NCBI GenBank assembly: GCA_035048485.1
Contig: CM068584.1
Span: forward strand, 57,537,739 to 57,601,738
From: Pteria penguin
Taxonomy: Eukaryota > Mollusca > Bivalvia > Pterioida > Pteriidae
DNA: 64,000 bases
Reading direction: 5' to 3'
Part shown: in pieces, positions 35,107 through 46,603 of the stretch
Layout of the letters: each line of letters begins with the position of its first letter
How positions within the stretch are numbered: the first letter of the stretch is position 1
Made by a program: the position numbers and the translations under genes
Notes under the pieces: generated by a model
Told to the model about the DNA's origin: nothing
What the model saw: only the letters and a program-made list of their open reading frames with translations
Database searches by the model: none

Positions 35107-36035
35107 TTTCTTAACTACCGGGAAAAGTATTAAGGTACTTCAGGGAACACCTATTCCGACGCCTGAAAACTGATATGAAAACACTTTCGCATACATCTGT
35201 TCATTTCTACGCAGTCAGCAACAATGGATTTGTGTGCAAGTCATCGGGCGGATATATATCAAACGTTCTCCCTGACCATCACCTTTCGTGCAATGAGGCT
35301 CTGATTCATTGGCGATTTTTGTGCCCATTCTTGACAAAATTGTTAGCGTTCTGAAGAATAATTGACATACCTCCGAAATAAGCTGACCCACTATAGTGGC
35401 GACATCTTCGGTATTTGCACTGACCTAAAACTCGTTTTCCTAACTTTACCTGCGGCTACTATCAAATGTAATCAGTGCAAAGCGGGACAAGTTACCTCGA
35501 ATGATGTAGAAATTAACACCTCTTTAGATGACTGCGTCTTTCATTATACCAACTTTTACCAGAATGATACTTTTTATGTAAACAACTAAATAATAATTAA
35601 ACTACAAGTGAACAATTTATTAAACTACTATCCAATACTATTTCTAACTTCCATACTGACGGTAGAACTACAAGTGAGTAAGCGCTGAAGGTCAAGATAT
35701 AACGTGCAGGCTGTCTTGAAGTAGTACCGCAAAGAAGAGAAGTAGTCTTGAGAGTTTTGAAGATTGAATTTACATGGATGCCTGAATTAGTTTAGAGAGA
35801 TCGAAAGTAAAAAATATATAATTATCCTTAAGTCTTACATGAAGTTTCAATGACAGACATGTATAAAAAATATTAACATTTACTGAGAAAAATCGTACGA
35901 GTATTCGTGTTTTGTTTTACGGGGTTAAGTAATTTACCTAGAGATCGGTGAGTAATCTGGCCTAAAAACAATAGGCTCTTTAAAAACTTATAAGCCTTAT
36001 AATAGGGGGTTGTGTAGGGTTTCTTTCCAGTGACG
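35107..36035. other. no gene recognised
   Basis: Short frames only (for example 35362-35589, 75 codons, no domain). Ends with an isolated right end of the 20.7-kb MITE family at about 36036-36064 (GCCTTAACGTTACTGCGTA). Confidence 0.5.
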
Positions 36036-36124
36036 TGGTGGAGTGCCTTAACGTTACTGCGTAGGTTCGGATATTAACATTGAAAATATTAAGGCCCAAC
36101 ATGGATCCAGAACAAAATAAATCT

Positions 36125-36470
36125 AAAGTGAACTTAAGTAAATCACCATAGATGCCCACAATTCAATGTTCCCCTGTCGGTTGAAATGCACCAGGTCGGC
36201 ACAGTAGTCCTCTTGTTATCGGGTGGGGGCAGTGAGAACGCATCCCTCGAAAATTCCACGCATTTTCCGGTTAAGCCCCCTGGCCACCTTAATGAAGCGA
36301 CCATGATACATATCCGGAACTCTGAAACAGCCGCGTTCCCGTTTGCAAAACCAATGAGTTATACTTCCCCACTGCTCCACCCATTCCTTCAGACACCGTA
36401 CCGACTGACGTAAGGCCGACAGGAATCCATTCCCTGTCATTTCCACCAATAATGAAAATAACATGTTAGG
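36125..36470 (-). pseudogene. SGNH/GDSL-hydrolase-like domain, fragment 3
   Basis: Minus frames give VIFIIGGNDREWIP (block III), then in another frame ITHWFCKRERGCFRVPDMYH and IKVARGLNRKMRGIF, and after a stop ADLVHFNRQGNIELW, with Asp and His as in block V. It shares the domain plan of the copies at 18.7 and 31.8 kb but is clearly diverged from both. Block I is not seen upstream. Confidence 0.65.
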
Positions 36471-36736
36471 GAGCCCATGTCTTCATAGACACAAGCAGAC
36501 CCTCACCAGGCCTACTAGTCACGAATTATCACATCTAAAAGGACTGAAATTGTTTCTTAACTATTAGCCAATCAGAACCAACCTTATAAAAATCATTCGT
36601 AAAATTCCCAAACGCGGTTGAATTGACTGCATTTTCATTCCGTTTTGGCTGCACAAACTGCACGAAATAGAAATAATGTAACAACAATTAATAAATATAG
36701 AATCCGAGAAGTACCCAAGTATTACAAAGAATAATG

Positions 36737-37135
36737 TACGCAGCTGTTTTAAGGCAATACAGAATTATATAGTGTTACAGAAAACCTGCGAAACCATAAC
36801 ATGACGTCATTGTGACGTCCCTACGGTTCAAAGTCTTTATATGAAGAGAGATAAAACTGCAAATGATCAGCTTGCCAAGAAAAATGCTGCAGTGCAACTT
36901 TTTCCTCAACTCCATTTGTCGTGTAATTTCACAGACTATTGTACATTTATTTGAAATGCGTCTCGCTGGGCCTAACTTTTAGATGTTAAAATATCAACAG
37001 AATTTCAATTTAATTAAACCACTTCTCGTAAATTACACCATTCAGCAATTACATCCCACTATTTATATACAATTACGTGTCTTATAAGTTTGGCACAGCT
37101 ATTAATATTATTGATAGTCTTCCATTATGGTGAAG
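36737..37135. mobile_element. second copy of the 20.7-kb MITE-like repeat, right part missing
   Basis: TACGCAGCTGTTTTAAGGC followed by matching blocks (TTTTTCCTCAACTC, GTGTAATTTCACA, GCTGGGCCTAA, AGAATTTCAATTTAATT) align with 20694-21060 in the same orientation. Similarity fades near 37130 without a right terminal repeat. Confidence 0.75.
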
Positions 37136-37140
37136 TGTTA

Positions 37141-37335
37141 AAGGTCTTGTCACAAGAAATACAACTGTGAAGTATGAAAGCCATATCTACTCTGGTTCAA
37201 AAGTTATAGCCAAGGTTCCAAGTATGACAAAATTTATGGTCAAAGTCACAAGGTCAACAAGTCTCGTTTGGTTTCAAAGGTATTGTCACAAGGCATGGCA
37301 ATATGAAAGCCATATCTAGAATAGTTTTAAAGGGA
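37141..37335 (+). repeat. dispersed repeat with ~135-bp internal duplication
   Basis: GTCACAAG-RAATA/GCATG-... TATGAAAGCCATATCTA occurs at about 37148 and 37287 with CAAGG and GGTTTCAAAG-like connecting text. This word family is common in mollusc intergenic DNA. Confidence 0.6.
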
Positions 37336-38512
37336 ATATGTGCGGCGCAAGAATTACCTCCCTTTAAACATCGGCAAATCCATATTTATGTTTTACGTCA
37401 TACATGCATACGTCATATTATTGCTGTTAATAGATCATGGTGATTTGACAAAACCTCCTCATAAGTGGAACGATAATGTGAAATCAACTCGGTATAAATG
37501 TAACAATTGATTGCCTATTGTCTTCAGTATTGTGTCGATACTAGTTGAACGATGGTTCAGAAAGTACTTTAAGTGAGAGGTAAAGAGAGATAACTCTGTG
37601 TGTACATACATAAAGAAAATAATCTTAGTAAAGTAGGTATTTCATCAATGGCAACCCGGTAAGACCGTGGGTTGTATATTTTGGTTTGTGTTTTTTTTTT
37701 CTTTGTTATGCGATATATGTACTAGTTTCAGAGGAAACAGTCCTGTGGATACTGAATAATCCATGAATATATGGCATTTACCATTACACACAGTATACCC
37801 ACTTCCAATACCGACGATATGCGGAAGTTGAAATATGTCTGGTAGCTATACCTCATTATAAAATAAATTGTCATACGGTTTAAAAATATATTGTCTTCCT
37901 TTTCAAGGAATTCTATCCTAAAACCAAAAACGTGTCATTTTACCTTGTAATGAGCAATGTTTGTTTTGTCTATGGACAAAATATTTCTTTTCACATTCTT
38001 TCACTTTTAGATATATGTATATTATAATCATTGTAATAATTTATGAAAATAAAAAGGTGTCCCTTATGGATCTGCCATACACATAACAATATGGTTAGTA
38101 CATATGCTGAAAAATTAAGGTATACCAGTATACGAAGGTAGGTTGCATAAACATTTTTATTATTTATTATTTTTCTTTTGTAGTCAAACATAATAATGAT
38201 GTAAACTTGAGAAAAATTTTCCTTAATTGCATTTTTATAATATACTATAACACAAAGGCTGGTATAAGTTCGGAGCATGCATCAGATATTCAGCAAATAA
38301 TTAAAACCACTTTAAAATGTGTTAAAAAATTCTGACACATCAGTAACCTGACTAAAATGTCTTTTTGTAGGCTTAGGTTTGACATGAAATCGGTCGGGAA
38401 ACCATGAAAACAGACGTATTTTATTTTGGTCTATTCGCTTTAGCGTAAAAAGGGTCCTTGTCACATAAAAACTATATTATCCCATAACGAATTGCTGTTT
38501 TATATACATACG
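37336..38512. other. no gene recognised
   Basis: AT-rich; frames up to 95 codons without domains. Confidence 0.5.
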
Positions 38513-38699
38513 TAGAGGCCGCCATCGTTGTCAGCGTACCACGTGATCGTCTTCTCTGCCGATGTTCCACTGAATATTTGGTACAGCCCGAATCGAACAG
38601 TTGGAAAAGTAGTGTCACATGATATTCCTATTCCGGAAAGGGCGAATCGCACTGGCCCTCGGTCAGTAATCGGAAGAGTGTCTAACGCTATCCCGACTG
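38513..38699 (-). CDS. isolated candidate exon
   Basis: Bounded on minus by acceptor TATTTTCAG (before TCGGGATAGCG) and donor TAC|GTATGT. Open throughout: LDTLPITDRGPVRFALSGIG, ISCDTTFPTVRFGLY, TITWYADNDGGLY. The Cys...Trp spacing is faintly Ig-like, but no family is assigned. No partner exon was identified. The rest of 38700-40036 has no supported gene; there is a 26-bp C run at 39207-39232. Confidence 0.45.
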
Positions 38700-39211
38700 A
38701 AAATACCAAATAAATGCACTGAAATAATATCAAATCGGTACAATAATTCTATCAGACGTCACGTTCGACACGAAACATGTCAAAAATGGCGATACAAAAT
38801 TAAATATCAACAACGTCAAAAGTTGGGTCCAGGAGCTCCGTTCAAACGTCTGCCACCAATTGTGGTGAAAGTACAGTGCACAAGTAAGTTAAACTTACCA
38901 ATGGTAGAAACTCCACAGGTATAAGAAGATAAATATAAGAAGTAAGTTCAGCAAATGCACTATACGACGTCTGGATTCCAACTTCTGGGCTCTCGTGAAT
39001 TCTTCCGCAGCTCCCTCTGCGCATAAGGCCCTTTCTGATTGGCTGGTTTTGTCACATGGCAGTTGTTGTGGCCATGTGACATCTGCGTGTCACTACAATA
39101 CTGTCATACGGAAGATATGTATATATCTATCTCTCGATTTACGTTTGTTCTTTTTGCGCAAATTAAAGTTGACTTTCCAACAATTGTAAATGGAAACACT
39201 TTCATAACCGC

Positions 39212-39242
<31 letters not shown>

Positions 39243-40036
39243 GAATATCACATACACAGATCTATAATATTTCAGGCATGTAACAGACTGGATATTTACA
39301 GTAGAGTTTCAAAGCAATGATTGAAAACGCATGCATATTATATTTCTGAATAGCAATAGACTAGATACTTTGAGCTTATCAATGATAAAGCAGGAATAGA
39401 TGTCATAGTAAAAGGCTAGGCTCTTTAAGCGTTAAAAAGGAAACAGTAGGAATAGATATCAAAATAATGGTTCACAAAACATGTATTGAATGATGAAGTA
39501 ACCCAAAACTTAGGTAGTGATCTATAGTACAGGAATTAAGTTCATATATATGACATGAATAATTCAGTTTCTATCAAGACAGGTGAGCATTCCGCCAAAA
39601 CAGAATTGTATTAAAAGTTTGCAAAACCATTACAAGGAATATAATGTTTATCATAATGACATCATAAATCAAGACATATTTTGTTAAAAATATTAAATAT
39701 GTTGTCAACTACATGCAAAACATTTAATAGGAAACCAAGGAAATTTCAAGAACAAATAAGAGGAGTAAGTCATGTTGAGACTTAATAAAAGGTACAATCA
39801 AAGACAGGATAATTATAGATTAATATAGGATTATTAAGTTATTTGAGATTTTTTTTCAAAGCACAGAATTAAAGAATTATTTAAAGTTAGATATAAAACA
39901 AAATGTTTGTGGAAATGCCTTTTCTTTCTCTTATACAGGTTTTCCCATTCATTCTAGAGATATTCTATGCACTTGAGAAAAGACGGTCGAATATACCCAC
40001 TCCTGTTGCCAAGGCTACAACTGTGCCGTTGTTCGT

Positions 40037-40498
40037 TCAGTGGAGGTTCCCAAGGTTGCATCTGAGGAAAAGGTCGACGTCAAGATGAATAATCACATTG
40101 GAATGGCGCCCGACTGTTTCCGGATGCTGGGCAAAGTGGACGTATTGTCGATCCATTCTGTAGAGGCCCAACTCCTGGATCTCTGGTAGCGCTGCCCTAG
40201 TAGTTACGTGGCCGCAGTAGGGGACATTACATGCCTGTTCCACTGGCGTCAGGATGGTGTCCAAGGCTATGTCGATGGAATGGCCGCTGCTGGCTTGCAC
40301 GTACTGGCCGTCTGATGAAACTTCCAGGCGCTCCTTCTGCATGGTGCCGGTTATCCATCTGACGTAGTCTGGGCCGAAGTGTTGGAAGTCTTCATAGTAT
40401 GTGAGGTCCCCCAACCACACCCGTCCACGCGTTGTCATTGGCAGGGAATATTCGCGACGCAGGGCTCGCACGAGACGTCTGGAATCTGATGAAGACTA
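40037..40498 (-). CDS. KptA/Tpt1-like (tRNA 2'-phosphotransferase family) terminal exon
   Basis: Follows a minus-strand acceptor TTTCTTTTTTAG at about 40499. Encodes DSRRLVRALRREYSLPM, QASSGHSIDI, then CGHVTTRAALPEIQELGLYR and MDRQYVHFA, ending at a stop at 40037. The GHS, H-x-T and GL-x-RMDR-x-VHFA blocks match the family that removes the splice-junction 2'-phosphate of tRNA using NAD+. Upstream exons would lie to the right, where a LINE is found, so the rest of the gene is not visible. It could be a host gene remnant or a divergent ADP-ribosyltransferase. Confidence 0.7.
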
Positions 40499-41270
40499 AA
40501 AAAGAAAATTAACAAAGTGTGTTAGTAAAGTATTGTTATTATTATTTAGTTTAACGTCACACGGAGAATATTTCACTCGTATGGTGACAGTATCAATTAT
40601 AAGTATATTTGCAAAACAATACAATTCACACATCTACAAGTGTAAAGTGATTCAAACTAATAACTAATATATTTTGGAAAGACGCAAACTTTTAATGTCT
40701 AAGGCTTTTAGGCACTTTACTTTTAATGTCTTTATATGCGGTATAAGAGACAGTCGTTTATCATATATAACACCAAGAAATTTAACTTCATTTACAACAT
40801 TTATTCTATTACCGTCCATAAAAAGTTCAGGGTCATTATGCATTTGTCTATTTTGACAAATGCATAGAAGAAGTTTTATTGTTTGGAAATTTAAAACCAT
40901 TTTCAATAGACGACTTAAATATATTATTTAAACACAACTGACGTTTCCGTTCTAGCATATTCATATTTTTCCCGCAACAACATATCAAAAAGTCATCAAC
41001 ATATAGAGAAACCATCGATATCGTTTTTCAACACCTACGCCAAACTATTTAATTTAATACTGAAAAGAGTAACAGATAGTATACTTCCTTGTGGAACGAC
41101 CATCTCCTGTTCAAAAGAATCAGAAGCATGGGACCCCAGTCGAATATTAAAACGTCTATCTTTTAGAAAATTTGAAATGAAAATAGGCAAACTGCCTCTT
41201 AAACCCATATCATATAAATCCTTTAAAATACCATATTTCCAGGTCGTATCATACGCCTTTTCCAGATCGA

Positions 41271-41523
41271 TTGATTTTTGTTTTACGTCACACCACGAAT
41301 ATTTCACGTATATGGTGACGGCATCTGCCTGATGCGGGCATACAAATTTTGACCTTTGCAATGGACCCACCCGAAGCATTTAACGTGCCATGCATACCAC
41401 GACACGGGGCCTCGGTTTTTACTGTCTCATCCGAAAGACATGACACCGGCATGACCAGAGCGGGACTCGAACCCCGGCCTCCCGATCAGGAGTCCGACGC
41501 GATATCACTAGGCCACGCCGGCT
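41271..41523 (-). mobile_element. tRNA-derived SINE inside LINE ORF2, 13-bp target duplication
   Basis: Same family and orientation as 33103-33376. TTTTCCAGATCGA flanks it at 41258-41270 and 41524-41536, splitting the RT frame between FDLEKA and YDTT. Compared with the 33.1-kb copy it lacks about 17 bp near GAAGCAGTGGGGGATC. Confidence 0.93.
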
Positions 41524-43062
41524 TTTTCCAGATCGAAAGAGATAGAAACTACATGTTGTTTATTTATGAAAGCATCACGAATATATGTTTCAAGGCGCAC
41601 AAGATGATCAGTGGTACTTCTCTGCTTCCTGAACCCACACTGAATATCGGTGAGAAAATCGTTGTGTTCCATAAACCAGACAAGACGCTCATTAACCATA
41701 CGTTGTAAACCTTTACATATACAACTCGTTAAAGAAATCGGCCTATAATTAATAGGATCAGTATGGTGAGAATCTATTGTTATTCCCATTCCTAAGCCTG
41801 GAAAGGACCACGATTTTGGAAATTCGCCATTCAACCATATGTGATTAAATATATTTAGTAGAATATGTAAAGATTCCAATGGAAGATCCTTTAAAATTTG
41901 ATAATGCACTTAACCTGGACCAGTTGCAGCATCATTAGAGCACTGTAGCGAATAATGTAATTCTTCGATCGAAAAAGGCTCATTATAATCTTCTTGATTA
42001 TTTGATTCAAACTTCAATTTTATTTTTTTCGGATTTTTGTTTAATACGACGAAACTGAGGAAGACAGTTATCAGAAGAAGAGTTTTTCGAAAAGGTCTCC
42101 CCTAAACAATAAGCAATATCGTGCTTAGATGTTAGAATATCAGACTTATGAACAAGATGCTTAACAGTATTTGAAGTACCTTTGCCTTTAATTTTATTTA
42201 TCATCTTCCATACCTTATTAGTAGGCGTGCGAGTATTTACTTTGGAGACGTGGACGTTTGGATAAACGTTTGCTATGATTAATTGTGCGCCTGGCAGCAG
42301 CTCTACACTGGCGAACTTTTGAATACCTTTTCGGCCTTTTTACGATCTCTGATAACACTTTTGCAGGTAACGTCAAACCAAGGATTATATTTCTTTTTTT
42401 TGAAAAGTAAAGGTTTTTTGGAATATTCTTTTCACACATCTGAACAAGTGTATTTGTAAACGAAAGAATAGGATCAGTTTTACTCAAATGATTTACTTGT
42501 TTTAGATTTGTAAGACAATCAGATTGGAATTGACTCCAGTCGGCTTTATTTAGCTTCCAACGTGGAATACATGTATTTACTTGATTGCATATTACTTTTT
42601 AATGTAAGTGGAAAATGATCACTTCCACACAGTCAGTAAAAAGTGATGGATCAGTTATAGTAAGATCTATTGAAGTATAAGTACTATGTCCTGGATGTAA
42701 ATAGGTACTAGACCCGTCATTAAAGACACATAAAGGATGTTTTCCTATAAAATCTTCAATTATATTACCTTTGGCGTCATTACTATCACTGACCCACAAG
42801 ATATTGTGAGCATTAAAATCACCCAATATAATAAATGGTTTAGGTAGTTGTTCAACCAAGTTGTCCAATTCTCTACGATCTATATTTAAAGTCGGAGGAA
42901 AATATATTGAACAAAACGTTATTGTTTTATGTAATGTAACACGCACTACAAGCGATAGCTTGTAAAGGTGTGTTTATAGAATTTCTAATAAAAATTGACG
43001 AGCCACCCGCAGCTCTAACATTATTACTATAAACATTTTATCGTGAAAAGTTTTTAAATTGA

Positions 43063-43126
43063 TAGATAGATACATTATTGTTTTACGTCGCAGCGGGAAT
43101 ATTTCACCCATATGGCGACGGTTACA
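43063..43126 (-). mobile_element. 5'-truncated SINE tail in the LINE endonuclease
   Basis: 64 bp comprising only the shared 3' tail (minus: CGTCGCCATATGGGTGAAAT...) and TATC-type terminal repeats. TTTTAAATTGA duplicated at 43052-43062 and 43127-43137 shows it was a target-primed insertion, truncated at the 5' end. Confidence 0.85.
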
Positions 43127-43526
43127 TTTTAAATTGAAAAGAATCTGTGTCTCGTGTAAACATAATATTGCTGGAGAGAATTTTTGATCGAGAATTTTCA
43201 ATTCATTAAAATTAACTTTAAACCTCTACAATTCCACTGAATTATATTATCCGAATTATTTATTTGTCTTTGAGACGAGCAAGAGAAGGCTTGCGATCTC
43301 TTTTAGTTGGGGAATAGCTACAATCCCGTGTTTTGACAATGTGAGAATTCTCACTAGCTCGTATATTAGAAGCAGAAGGATGTACTTCATCCTCCTCTCC
43401 TAAAACATCAAATCTATTTTTCGTAGCTGCGTCTGCAACACACGTATTAGAAGATTGTTTATTTGTGTTACTTTTATTTTATATTTTTTTTCGATGACTG
43501 AATAGGTTTTCTGGGCACAGATGGTT

Positions 43527-44332
43527 TTACATGCGAAGATGAAGTCGAGGAATTTTTTCATTGAACGATAGACTTAGTAATTCAGTTTGAATACCGCAAA
43601 TCTCAGCTTGACAACCAACAGTTGCTGTTTTCTTTGTGAGAACGGCAGCAGAGTAACTATTTGTTGCCAATGAACGAGCATGGGACGTTTCATACAACGT
43701 TCTTGCATCGTAAAAAGAAACGCCTCTCTCAACTTTTATTTTTATAATTTCAACTTCGCGTAAATACACGGGACATTGTTTCGAGGATGAACAGTGGGTC
43801 CCCTTACAATTCACACAAAAGGGTGTACAGTCACAAGGCATTTCAAAATGGCCATTCTCATGATCCATGACTTTACCATCAAATTCATCTACAGCTATAT
43901 TTTCAACTTCTTCATGACCACAACGATGACCTATACTTTTTTGCGATTGCATCTGTACCTTGAATGGCCAAACTTTTGACAAGTAAAACAGCGCAACGGT
44001 GATGGGTAATATAATTCTACGTTGGCTGTAACATAGCCTAGCTTTATTTTCGGGGGTACAGAGGGTGTACTGAACGTAAGGAGGAAAGTATTTGTTTTAA
44101 TGTCTTTGCCATCCTTTTTTATTATAAATCGTCGTACACCTACGACTTTCTGGCTCTTCAATTCCGCTAGTATTGTTTCGTCTGATAACGAAGTGAGAGT
44201 CTTATCCTTATCTCTCAAAATACCGCGACACGTATTGAGCGTATGATGAACAGACACTTTTACAGGTATGTGACCGATGTGGTCCAATGTTAGTAAATTA
44301 ATTGATTGTTGTTTCTTCAAGCATTCCACCAT
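43527..44332 (-). pseudogene. LINE ORF1 with zinc knuckles
   Basis: 44332-43931 encodes a Gag-like domain (RRFIIKKDGKDIKTNTFLLT, VPPKIKLGYVTANVELY) ending in a CCHC knuckle CFTCQKFGHSRYRC. After a one-base shift near 43980 the frame continues with CGHEEVENI, CVNCKGTHCSSSKQCPVY and VERGVSFYDARTLYE. Such ORF1 proteins bind element RNA. The ORF1 stop precedes ORF2 by about 270 bp. Confidence 0.78.
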
Positions 44333-44340
44333 AAGATGTC

Positions 44341-44820
44341 CGTTCCTTTGCTTGGTAAGGTTTTTAACTGTTCCGGCAAAAGATTGAAATGATGAAGTGA
44401 TGTACTTAATATCTTAATGCTTTACAGGTGACACAAAAATTAACTGTCTGTCAAGGTATAAAACAAAACAAGGTATAACTATCAAAACAATAGTTAAGTA
44501 AACACTAAGAAACGTGAACCTAAAATCAACATGAACCTGAAAACACTAGGAAACTTAAACCTACCGGTAAATTCAATCAAAATACACAAACTTATTGTGC
44601 ATTCTCTATCAAGTATTTTGATTGCAATTAAAAGCTATGAAAATATGATCCCAAAAACATCAAAACAAACATAAAAGCTATGAAAATATGATCCCAATAC
44701 ATGAAAAAAAAACACACAATAGAAAAAGTCATATCTGCACCTGAATTAAAATCCATGCACATTTTGTACATGCTCTGTTATATTACATGTCATATTTTCA
44801 ACATGAAAGATATAAGGTTA
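44341..44820. other. no gene recognised
   Basis: Contains a 45-bp tandem duplication (AAAGCTATGAAAATATGATC at about 44631 and 44674). Probably the LINE 5' flank. Confidence 0.5.
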
Positions 44821-44829
44821 GGTGAGTAA

Positions 44830-45560
44830 TGTTTTATATCATTACTTGTTCCTTCATCTTTAACATTGTGGACTTGCCCACTATGGTGAGGCTGTCTCCT
44901 GGAAATGCCTGTGCAGAATGCACATTGATATTCAAAACCATTTTGTTCACTTCAGAGAATGAAATCGTAATTGGTTTTGTCAACAAAAAATCTTCTAGAC
45001 TTTCAGTGTCATTTTTGTCCAAGTTGTTAACCTCAGCAAATGTGCTCAAGACAGAGTCGAAAATCGTAAGTTTGACTTTCCCAGTTTCATTCGTTTGAGT
45101 GAAACAGAGAGTACCATGTTCTGAACTGAAGTTTTCCTCATTTTCATTTTGCAGGAATTACATCTAATGAATAATGCATCATCAGCCTCTACTTCAATTT
45201 TTGCTCTACACTTCACACGATGTTGAGATTTGAATACAGATTTGTGTTATTTGTCCTGTTTTTTTTCCATTGGACTGTATGGACAATGTTGATGATACAG
45301 TTGTGTATGTCTTCTATTTGCTGAACTGTTGAGGAAAGTGTTGTTGTCAAAACTTTCTGGTTTTGAACTATTCTGGTACCCAGGAAAGTAAACTTGTACG
45401 ATATACCTTCCTGTACAGCACTTATCTGCTTGTCCCATTGGGTCAGAGTCATGGATGATGTCTTATCAGCAATTACAACCTCTCTTTTTTATTGGTGCAT
45501 CTCTTACAATTTGAACAGTTTCATTTGCACATGAAAGTACCTTCACTTCAACTGCAACCT
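44830..45560 (-). pseudogene. OB-fold-like (SSB/RPA-type) protein fragments
   Basis: Minus frames give EVVIADKTSSMTLTQWDKQI, EGISYKFTFLGTRIVQNQK, LTTTLSSTVQQIEDI (about 45500-45300) and farther down TLCFTQTNETGKVKLTIFDS, LSTFAEVNNL, FLLTKPITISFSEVNKMVLN (45150-44835). The first matches a family of predicted OB-fold proteins found in several copies in mollusc and fish genomes, sometimes with mobile elements. Frames differ and a candidate donor/acceptor is unclear. Nucleic-acid binding is inferred. Confidence 0.4.
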
Positions 45561-45898
45561 GTAATGAAACAGCAGTCGCGATGGCCGCAAGAGCGGATGA
45601 CCGGGGTACTTGTGTTCAACCATGCAACATGAAATTAATATCAATTGCCTTATCTAATATGAGCCCAAATAACGATAGTTAAAATTTGTGAAGCCACGGT
45701 TTTTTTTTAATTTCGAATTAATTATTTTCTCTGAAAATCAGAATGCGTTGATTTTATAATGAAAAGAAATTGATAATAGGTAATTAAAAATAACGCGGAG
45801 TATAAAGTAAAATTTTCATTTAGACATTAATTACGAGAAAGCGTTTAATATATCTAAATTTCTTACACATATTATCATTTTGCTTCTAAAACCCAACG

Positions 45899-46398
45899 AT
45901 GAACACCGTAACTTTGAATCTATCACCTGATGATCTTCAAGCGCTACAGGCATTTTTTGCGCACAATGATTGGGAGAAATGTTCCGCCAGCACCACGACT
46001 GAGGCCCTGGTGGACATCGAACCGCCTCGCAATGAGCCTTTCATTCCACAGCTTGAAGGGGAACACGAGTGCCCAGATCGCTTTTCGTCATCCTGCGTGA
46101 CATCTGGCATATGTGGTGGCCAGAATCAGACGTCCCTCTTCAGCATCGTAACCGCAGAAAGAGAGGTGTCCTGTACAAGAAGTTCTGGACAATGCTGTGC
46201 CGTCGTGGTGTGTGCGATGATTTGCGATGTCTAGATAGAAATGCTCGGGCAGTTAGTCTGGACAGAAGGCGAAATAGATTTGTATGGCAGTCCCATTGAT
46301 ATAGGAGGGAAATTATGCCCAACTGTGTTATTCGAAAAGTACGGGAGTGGCTTCCAAATGTAGGGAAACAGCCATGCATGGGGCATTTATGGCACTAA
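45899..46398 (+). pseudogene. Cys-rich small protein of an unassigned two-gene element, copy 2
   Basis: ATG 45899 leads LSPDDLQALQAFFAHNDWEK and GEHECPDRFSSSCVT; a frameshift near 46110 continues as DIWHMWWPESDVPLQ, VLYKKFWTMLCRRGVCDD, LDRRRNRFVWQSH, a TGA at 46297-46299, and in the same frame IMPNCVIRKVREWLPN, KQPCMGHLWH, TAA at 46396. It shares architecture with 26045-25490. One member of the first Cys cluster is changed (Asp-Arg for Tyr-Cys). Function unknown. Confidence 0.62.
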
Positions 46399-46603
46399 AT
46401 GACAGTGGAAAGTGTTTTACATGTGACTTTGTCAGTGAAAATATATTATAATAGTAACATGAGAAAAAAACAAAATTAGGAAATTATCACCAAAAAAAGA
46501 AAAAACCCATCAAAAACACACAAAACAAAGAAACCCCCCCCCCCCCCAAAAAAAAAACCCCGAACAAAAAAAAAAAATAAATAAATAAAAAACAAACCAT
46601 TGT

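Larger units (their letters stand above)
40664..43260 (-). pseudogene. LINE ORF2: endonuclease and reverse transcriptase
   Basis: Endonuclease: ILDQKFSPAILCLHETQ (43190 region), PKPFIILGDFNAHNILW (about 42830, catalytic D-x-N), STYTSIDLTI. RT: MHYQILKDLP..., YRPISLTSCICKGLQRM, GFRKQRSTTDHL, ISFDLEKA, interrupted by a SINE, then YDTTWKYGILKDL, VPQGSILSVTLFS, and in another frame VSLYVDDFLICC (catalytic YVDD, 40990-41015), KFLGVIYDKRLSLIPHI, KCLKALDI. Several frameshifts. The protein would copy the element RNA at the nicked target. Confidence 0.82.
40540..44340 (-). mobile_element. non-LTR retrotransposon (Jockey/I/Nimb-like), decayed
   Basis: Order on minus: ORF1 with zinc knuckles (44332-43527), ORF2 with APE-type endonuclease (about 43200-42600) and reverse transcriptase (about 42490-40664), then a short 3' region whose tail (40545-40600) closely matches the tail of the local SINEs. 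ORF2 lacks its C-terminal region after CLKALDI. Two SINEs are inserted in it. Confidence 0.8.

Noticed and set aside
36216..36413. 75-codon plus-strand frame over the third SGNH fragment
   Set aside because: Shadow of the minus-strand SGNH reading, which has catalytic blocks.
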